A stretch of DNA of 28,731 nt, taken from an uncultured Chlamydiae bacterium. GTDB lineage: Bacteria; Chlamydiota; Chlamydiia; Chlamydiales; SM23-39. This document shows, piece by piece, positions 8,428 through 14,700 of the stretch. Both the position numbers and the translations under genes were made by a program. The first letter of the stretch is position 1. Each line of letters opens with the position of its first letter. Under the pieces are notes generated by a model. That model made no database searches and had not been told where the DNA came from. It worked only from the letters and a program-made list of their open reading frames with translations. The DNA is taken from assembly GCA_903889795.1 (NCBI GenBank), contig CAISYW010000143.1:1-28731 (forward strand). The letters run 5' to 3'.

Positions 8428-9112
8428 CCGTTTCTATATCAACGATTCTTTTGAAGAATCGCCGACCATCGACGGCTCTGAATTTCATCACCTTGTCCAT
8501 GTGATGCGAGCCCAGAATGGCGACGAAATCGAGCTGGTCAATGGCCATGGAGTCCTCGCTTCCGCCCGAATCGAAACAATCAAAAAAAAGAGCGCATCCC
8601 TTCGCATTTTGCATCGAGAAAAACAATCAAAACCTTCTCCCTCCCTGATCTCGGCAATCGCAATCCTCAGGATGGAAAAGCTCGATTGGGCCATTGAGAA
8701 AGCAACTGAGCTTGGCGCCGATGCCATCACTCTTTTTCCTGCAGAGCACTCTGAAAAAAAACAGCTCAGCGAGAATCAAGTGGAGCGTCTTCGCAATATA
8801 TCGATCGCCGCCATGAAGCAGTGCGGACGGCTCTATCTTCCCGCTATTGCCATTCTCCCTTCGTTAGAACGGGTACTCGAGCTCGGTGCAATGGCTCTTT
8901 TCGGCGACACCGATCCAAAAGCCCCCATGCTGGAAGCCATTCCCGACAGCTCCCCTATCCTCTTTATCACCGGACCCGAAAAGGGATTTTCAACAAGCGA
9001 AGACGAGCTTTTAAAACAACGAGCTAAAGGAGTGCGGCTCCATATGAATATTTTACGGGCCGAAACAGCGCCGATCGTCGCCTTGAGTCTGTTGAGCCGG
9101 ACGCTCAAATGA
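8420..9112 (+). CDS. rsmE: 16S rRNA m3U1498 methyltransferase RsmE
   Basis: SPOUT-class methyltransferase that modifies N3 of U1498 in the ribosomal decoding region using S-adenosylmethionine. An N-terminal PUA-like part (FHHLVHVMRAQNGDEIEL, within about 20-40) precedes the SPOUT domain. The signatures are EKATELGAD (93-101), FITGPEKGFSTSE (182-194) and the C-terminal knot ILRAETAPIVAL (211-222). The usual GPEGGF reads GPEKGF here, a small deviation next to the cofactor site. The length of 230 residues is typical. The start ATG at 8420 overlaps the htrB stop by eight bases. A housekeeping gene at the end of an envelope operon is probably there for expression coupling only. Confidence 0.93.
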   Translation: MNNRFYINDSFEESPTIDGSEFHHLVHVMRAQNGDEIELVNGHGVLASARIETIKKKSASLRILHREKQSKPSPSLISAIAILRMEKLDWAIEKATELGADAITLFPAEHSEKKQLSENQVERLRNISIAAMKQCGRLYLPAIAILPSLERVLELGAMALFGDTDPKAPMLEAIPDSSPILFITGPEKGFSTSEDELLKQRAKGVRLHMNILRAETAPIVALSLLSRTLK

Positions 9113-9320
9113 GCTTCACAGAGCTGCGCATGCGAAGATCAACGTTGCGGCTAGCGCAAACCGGTGCCGGGATTTGAAGATGAGGGAGCGCCTCTCTTAA
9201 TTATCGGGTTGGCACCCTGATTTGATAAGAATAGATTTTGCTTTATCAAGAATGATCTTTATAGACTTAGAGTAATTTTTGGTTAATTAGTCCTTAACAA
9301 AAATTCTTAGAATACTTTCA

Positions 9321-9345
9321 GCGTCAAAGCCCTAGGGTTTGACGC
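9321..9345. terminator. Strong hairpin between rsmE and the 9518 gene
   Basis: GCGTCAAA (9321-9328) pairs perfectly with TTTGACGC (9338-9345). The interior GCCCTAGGG can add three more C-G pairs after one bulged G. It is the most stable dyad in the gap. No T-run follows on either strand, so it may be a Rho-independent-like stop without a tract, a processing site or an operator for the promoter-like site about 20 bases downstream. Confidence 0.35.
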
Positions 9346-9364
9346 AGCCCAAATGGCAAAAACT

Positions 9365-9393
9365 TTGTTAACTGAGTATTAGCTTTCTATAAC
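9365..9393 (+). promoter_or_regulatory. Candidate promoter for the small membrane protein
   Basis: TTGTTA (9365-9370), a 17-base spacer and TATAAC (9388-9393) fit a sigma-70-type promoter. The start would be near 9400, leaving an untranslated leader of about 120 bases to the preferred ATG at 9518. A TATACT at 9400-9405 inside GTATATATAC is an alternative -10 element but lacks a matching -35. Confidence 0.35.
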
Positions 9394-9517
9394 TGTATAT
9401 ATACTACGAACATGGATTGTTAAAATACTATATCTCATTAAGGAGATGCAAAGAAATCTTCAATGTATCTTTAAACAGCCTTTTTTTCTATCATTTCTCT
9501 GTTTTCATGGGAGTTTT

Positions 9518-9871
9518 ATGTCTATTTTAGCAGTAAAAATTTCAACAACTGACCCAACATTTTATGTTTCCCGGCGATCAAATAATTCCAAGTTAGATTC
9601 CTTAATCAATCAGACGAAGATGGTCGCAGCAGTACTGTTGATTGGTCCCGCCGTTGTTGGTCTTGCAGGCATAGTATTTTTAACGCCTTCCATTGCACTT
9701 GAAGGGGGGTATTCGTTGGTTATGAATACTTCATTTAGTTGGAATCATGTATTCGGTTTTGCTCTGGTAGAGTTTGCATTGCAAGCGATGGTATCTATCT
9801 CTATGGTGGATATTTGCGCAACAAAGCCCCTCAGTTCTCCTAAGCTTCAAAACCGATCTCCGGTGAAGTAG
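9518..9871 (+). CDS. Small two-helix membrane protein, possible Inc-like
   Basis: A 117-residue protein without recognised homology. Two hydrophobic segments dominate it, MVAAVLLIGPAVVGLAGIVFL (about 35-55) and VFGFALVEFALQAMVSISMV (about 77-96), with a short loop and polar termini. That is the compact hairpin layout of small chlamydial Inc proteins, but an ordinary small inner-membrane protein fits too. The start is uncertain. ATG 9518 has GGGAG four bases upstream and gives a polar N-terminus. The in-frame ATG at 9446 would add 24 residues, but its AAGGAG touches the ATG with no spacer, which is not usable as a normal ribosome site. The last 32 bases overlap the 3' end of convergent pyk. 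No neighbour indicates a function. Confidence 0.5.
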   Translation: MSILAVKISTTDPTFYVSRRSNNSKLDSLINQTKMVAAVLLIGPAVVGLAGIVFLTPSIALEGGYSLVMNTSFSWNHVFGFALVEFALQAMVSISMVDICATKPLSSPKLQNRSPVK

Positions 9872-11636
9872 ATAGCTCCTCCGTCCCGCGATAGATCAAG
9901 CCGCGATGGGGATCAAGCGTCACGACTTCTCCCTCTCGTAAAACGGCCGTCGCCCCATCCGCGCGGCACATCATGGAAATACCATAGTTCTTCGCAAGAG
10001 TCGCTGCATAGGTTTCCGATTCCGTGTCGCTAATAAAATTCTGCACAATTATGCCCGCTGCAAACTTGAGAACATGCAAAAAAGTATGATCGCAATGAGC
10101 CATCACGACAAGACGGCCTCGTAATGACTCGGGATCGCGCTCCTCCGGAGAAAGTAAGATCGCAACTTGTCCCTGAACCTTGCGGCCCAAGCCCTTGTAT
10201 CCACGAACCACGACATCTCCAATATTTTCGAGCATCATCATGTTCGTCGTCCCTTTTTTTCCAAAAGGTGATCCGGCAGTGAAGACAACGACATCCCCAA
10301 AAGAGATCAATCCCCGCTTAAGAGCGAAGGAACTCGCGGCATGAAAAGCCTCGCGCACATTACTGCATTTCGGAAAGTAAACGGGAATGACTCCCCAATT
10401 TAATGAGAGCTGCTGATAGACCTTCATACTCGGCGTCATTGCGAGAATGGGCATCGATGGGCGTAGGCGCGCCACAAGCTGAGCGGTTCTTCCGCTGGTC
10501 GTAAAAACAAAGATCGCTCGCGCATTCGCACTATAAGCCGTTTGCACAGCCGCCAGGGAAAGAGCAGAAGCTGCGTCGTGATAATCGCGCAAAGCTCTCT
10601 CTTCAAAAAATTCACGATAATTAAAATCAGCCTCGGACACTTCAACAATTTTCTTCATGCACTGAACAACTTCGATGGGATACTTTCCCGTCGCCGTTTC
10701 TCCGGATAACATCACAGCTGAAGAACCATCATAAATGGCGTTGGCCACATCGGAAACTTCTGCACGGGTTGGCCGCGGATTGACAATCATCGACTCGAGC
10801 ATTTGCGTAGCTGTCACGACGGGTTTGCATGCCTGATAACATTTGCGGATCATCAACTTTTGCAGCTTGGGGACAAGCGCCAGATCCAATTCAACCCCAA
10901 GATCGCCGCGCGCAACCATGATGCCATCGGAAACCTGAATAATATGATCCAGGTTTTTGATACCTTCACTGCTTTCAATTTTTGAAATCACCAAAATCTC
11001 AGGCTTACCCTCTTTCGCAAGGAAGTCTTTGATCGCTTGGACATGATGCGCCGAGCGTATAAACGAAGCCGCTACCAAATCGATATCTTGAGCACACCCA
11101 AACTTTAGATCAGAAATATCTTCCGGCGTCATTGCCGGCAATTTGAGATGAGCCTCAGGAACATTGACCTTTTTACCGCTCTTTAAAACCCCGGCAAACT
11201 GAATTTCCACCTCGATTTGATCTTTTTCAACCTTTATCGCCTTCGATACGATATAGCCATCGTCAAACAAGACCGCCATTCCGGAGGCCACCGATTCAAG
11301 AGCTTCAAAGGGATGGACTGGAATGTGGAGAGGATCTTTACTCGGCTTCCCAACCAGCTTCAGACGCATACCGGGAGTTGTCTTCACCTCGTTTCCCACA
11401 ATTTTTCCGATACGAATCTCGGGCCCCTTTGTATCGAGCATAATGGCGAGCGGAGTTTGGGTCGTCTCACGGGCTTTTTTGAGATTATTGATCGTGATGA
11501 GATGCTCATCTTGCGTTCCGTGGCTGAAGTTGATGCGAGCGACATTCATTCCCGCGTGGATCAATTCAACCATTTTTTCATAGCTTGCCACTGAGGGACC
11601 GATCGTACAGACAATCTTGGTGCGAATAAAACCCAT
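9840..11636 (-). CDS. pyk: Pyruvate kinase with C-terminal PEP-utiliser-like domain
   Basis: Glycolytic enzyme converting phosphoenolpyruvate and ADP to pyruvate and ATP in the cytoplasm. The (beta/alpha)8 core is intact: MLDTKGPEIRIG (66-77), the catalytic lysine in ISKIESSEG (Lys219), the metal-binding MVARGDLGVELD (240-251) and TATQMLESMIVNPRPTRAE (275-293). At 598 residues it is about 120 longer than the common form. Residues from about 485 on resemble the mobile PEP-utiliser domain (AAGIIVQN, then LAKNYGISM, REGEVVTLDPHRGLIYRG), as found at the C-terminus of some Bacillus-type pyruvate kinases. The Ser-His pair usual in that domain is replaced by SETYAAT, so phosphotransfer there is unlikely and a structural or regulatory role is more plausible. 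AAAGG about eight bases upstream of the ATG supports the start. It is divergent from uvrA. Confidence 0.93.
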   Translation of the reverse strand: MGFIRTKIVCTIGPSVASYEKMVELIHAGMNVARINFSHGTQDEHLITINNLKKARETTQTPLAIMLDTKGPEIRIGKIVGNEVKTTPGMRLKLVGKPSKDPLHIPVHPFEALESVASGMAVLFDDGYIVSKAIKVEKDQIEVEIQFAGVLKSGKKVNVPEAHLKLPAMTPEDISDLKFGCAQDIDLVAASFIRSAHHVQAIKDFLAKEGKPEILVISKIESSEGIKNLDHIIQVSDGIMVARGDLGVELDLALVPKLQKLMIRKCYQACKPVVTATQMLESMIVNPRPTRAEVSDVANAIYDGSSAVMLSGETATGKYPIEVVQCMKKIVEVSEADFNYREFFEERALRDYHDAASALSLAAVQTAYSANARAIFVFTTSGRTAQLVARLRPSMPILAMTPSMKVYQQLSLNWGVIPVYFPKCSNVREAFHAASSFALKRGLISFGDVVVFTAGSPFGKKGTTNMMMLENIGDVVVRGYKGLGRKVQGQVAILLSPEERDPESLRGRLVVMAHCDHTFLHVLKFAAGIIVQNFISDTESETYAATLAKNYGISMMCRADGATAVLREGEVVTLDPHRGLIYRGTEELSTSPEIGFEA

Positions 11637-11720
11637 TTTTGTGCCTTTGATCCATTCCTAAGAATAGTTCTTTTTTCTAGAGTTCAGTAAAACTCACCAC
11701 GTTTGATAAACTGTTCAAAT

Positions 11721-14700
11721 ATGACGCGTGATCCCATTATATTAAAAAAAGTGTTTGTACACAATTTGTTGGGTGTCGACCTAACCCTCGATCCCGGACA
11801 ATTGATTGTATTTACAGGTGTATCGGGATCAGGAAAGTCTTCTCTCGCCTTTGATACGATCTATGCGGAGGGTCAGCGGCGCTACATCGAATCTCTCTCC
11901 CATCATGCCAGAAGATTTCTCGGTGAGCTGCCCAAGCCCCAAGCCGAGAGCATCTCAGGAATCGCTCCGACCATCGCTATCGAACAAAAATTTGCCGGTA
12001 AAACGCCCCGATCATCCGTTGGCACAATGACCGGAATTTATGATTATCTGCGGGTATTATTTGCCCGCGTGGGCATCCCCCATTGCCCCGTGAGCAAAGA
12101 AAAAGTCGCCGCTCAAAGCCGTGAAAAGATCATTTCCACCCTTTTGAATCTCAAAGAAGGGACAAAACTCTACATCCTGAGTCCCTATGCTCGCGAAAAA
12201 AAGGGAGAGTTCAAAGAAGATTTTGCCGACTTGATGCGAAAGGGATTTACCCGTCTTCGCATTGACGGCGCCATTGTCGAGCTGACCGGACAAGAAAGCC
12301 TCGATGAAAAAGCCGCGCATGACATCGATCTCGTGATCGACCGCCTCGTCGTTTCATTTGATTCACGCTCGCGCCTTGCGGAGGCCGCCAACCAGGCGTT
12401 GGAACAAGGCAAGGGGTTTTTCAGTATCTTTAACCTCGATACGCAAGAAGATCTTCAATTTTCACAATTTGCTTACTCCCAAAAATCGGGCCTCTCGTAC
12501 GGCCCATTAGAACCGTCCGATTTTTCATTTAACCACCCGGCCGGCATGTGCCCCAGATGCCATGGTTTGGGACTCGTTCAGGAATTCGATCAAAACAAAA
12601 TTATCGACCCCTCTCTCAGCATTGGCGAAGATTGCTGCTCAATCGCAAGCTCCTATCAAACGGTGCGTTACGGCAACATTTATAAAAGCCTGGCGCGTCT
12701 ATACAAATTCAGCCTCGAAACGCCCTGGAAAGATTTGAGCGAAGCGGCCCGCCGTGTCTTTCTATATGGAACCGAACAAAAATGGACGCGCGTGACCTTT
12801 ACCCATCCCCAAAAACGCACTCGCTGGGTCGAATTTGTTCAATGGCGAGGCGTCCTTCATGAAGCCAATGAACGGCTCATCGCCGCCAAAAGCGAGACGT
12901 ATCGCAAAAAAATGGCCGATCTCATGATCGAGTCGATTTGTCCCGCCTGCCAGGGAGCGCGCATTAAACCTTATCCTGCCGAAACGCAAATCGGCGGGCT
13001 CAAGATCGCTGAAATCACCCATCTCACCATTCAAGAAGCTCTTCACTTTTTCGAAAAACTGCTCCTGGAGCCGCTGGAGATGCAAATCGCCGAAGAGCTT
13101 TTAAAAGAGATCCGCGAACGTTTAGGCTTTCTCATTCGCGTGGGCGTCCAATATCTCTCTCTCGATCGCACGGCGCCCACATTGAGCGGCGGCGAATCGC
13201 AGCGTGTTCGGCTCGCATCTCACATCGGCGCCGGATTGGTCGGCGCAATCTATGTACTCGACGAGCCCTCCATCGGGCTTCATCCCGCCGACCATCATAA
13301 ACTAATCCAAACACTCCTGAAGTTGCGCGATCAGGGAAATACCGTCATCGTTGTAGAACATGATCTCGACACCATGCTCGCCGCCGATACCATCGTCGAC
13401 GTGGGTCCCGGCGCGGGAGATCGCGGCGGCCGCATTCTGGCTCAAGGAACGGTGCAAGATCTCATGCAATCGCCCGAATCCATAACGGGAGCCTACTTAA
13501 GCGGCACAAAGAAAATCGAAGTGCCCAAAAAACGGCGTCCGATTGGAGCCGCCCAAATTGAGATCATCGACGCTCGGCACAACAACCTAAAAAACATCGA
13601 CGTACCAATCCCGCTGAACGCCTTAATTTGTGTGACCGGCGTCTCCGGCTCAGGAAAATCGTCGCTCATCACCGATTTGCTCGCCCCGGCTCTGAGCAAC
13701 CACCTCCACAATGCACGATTACCAATCGGCCTGCACCAATCCATCCGCGGCCTGGATCAACTCGATAAAGTGATTGCCATCGACCAATCGCCTATTGGAC
13801 GTACACCGCGCTCGAATGCGGCGACCTATATCAAGTTGCTCGACAATATCCGCGAATTGTTTGCTGAACTGCCCGAGAGCAAATTACGCGGCTACACCTC
13901 AAGCCACTTCAGCTTCAATGTAAGAGAAGGCTCGTGCGCCTATTGCAATGGCATCGGCACTGTCCGTGTGGATATGGATTTTATGGAAGATGCCATGATC
14001 GAGTGTCCGCAATGTCTGGGACGGCGTTTTGATCCGGAAATTCTATCCGTGCGCTTTAAAGGCAAAAACATCCATGAAGTTTTATCGCAGAGCGTCGATC
14101 ATTCTTTGGAGCTCTTCGATTCGATTCCGACGATCCGGAAAAAGTTGGAGGTGCTGCAAAAAGTCGGCCTCGGATATCTCGAGCTCGGCCAACCCTCCAC
14201 AACGCTTTCCGGCGGAGAGGCGCAGAGAGTCAAGCTCGCCAAAGAGCTCGTCCGCCCTTCCACGACGAAAACCATTTATATCCTCGATGAACCCACTACG
14301 GGGCTGCATTTTGAAGATATTCGCGCCTTGATTGCCGTATTGCAAGAGCTCGTCGATAAGGGCAGCACCGTTCTCGTCATCGAGCACAACATGGATCTCG
14401 TGAAAGTGGCCGACTGGGTCATTGATCTCGGACCCGGCGCCGGCCAAGAGGGCGGCCGGCTCATTGGACAAGGGCCTCCCGAAAAAATCGCAAAGCTTTC
14501 GACGCCTACCGGAATCGCTCTGAAAAACACCATGAAAAACAAACAGGCGTTTTCAGCTCACCCCGAAACAAAAAAACAGCCCCCCGTTCAATCAATCCAG
14601 ATCAAAAATGCCCAGCAAAATAATTTAAAAGGCATTTCCCTTTCGATTCCCCGAGATAAAATTACCGTTCTCACGGGGCCCTCCGGTTCAGGAAAATCCT

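Larger units (their letters stand above)
9113..9445. other. Intergenic region with several inverted repeats
   Basis: A gap of 333 bases with no credible coding frame. The first 110 bases are notably GC-rich with small dyads: CGCATGCG (9127-9134), TTGCG/CGCAA (9145-9149 with 9155-9159) and GGTGCC/GGCACC (9163-9168 with 9211-9216). Next is TTGATAA/TTATCAA (9222-9228 with 9243-9249). The rest is AT-rich and contains a strong hairpin at 9321-9345 and a promoter-like site at 9365-9393. The GC-rich part probably includes the 3' end of the cdaA-rsmE transcript, but a small RNA or intergenic repeat cannot be excluded. Confidence 0.4.

Noticed and set aside
9446..9517. N-terminal extension of the small membrane protein
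   Set aside because: AAGGAG directly abuts the ATG, leaving no spacer; the GGGAG before 9518 is correctly placed. Kept as an alternative only.
11703..11720. TTG start adding six residues to UvrA
   Set aside because: The ATG at 11721 aligns with the usual UvrA N-terminus close to the first conserved block, and TTG has no better ribosome site.
11637..11720. Promoters in the pyk-uvrA divergent gap
   Set aside because: Transcription must start here in both directions, but I found no -10/-35 pair convincing enough to place (best on minus is TTACTG then TATTCT at 18 bases).
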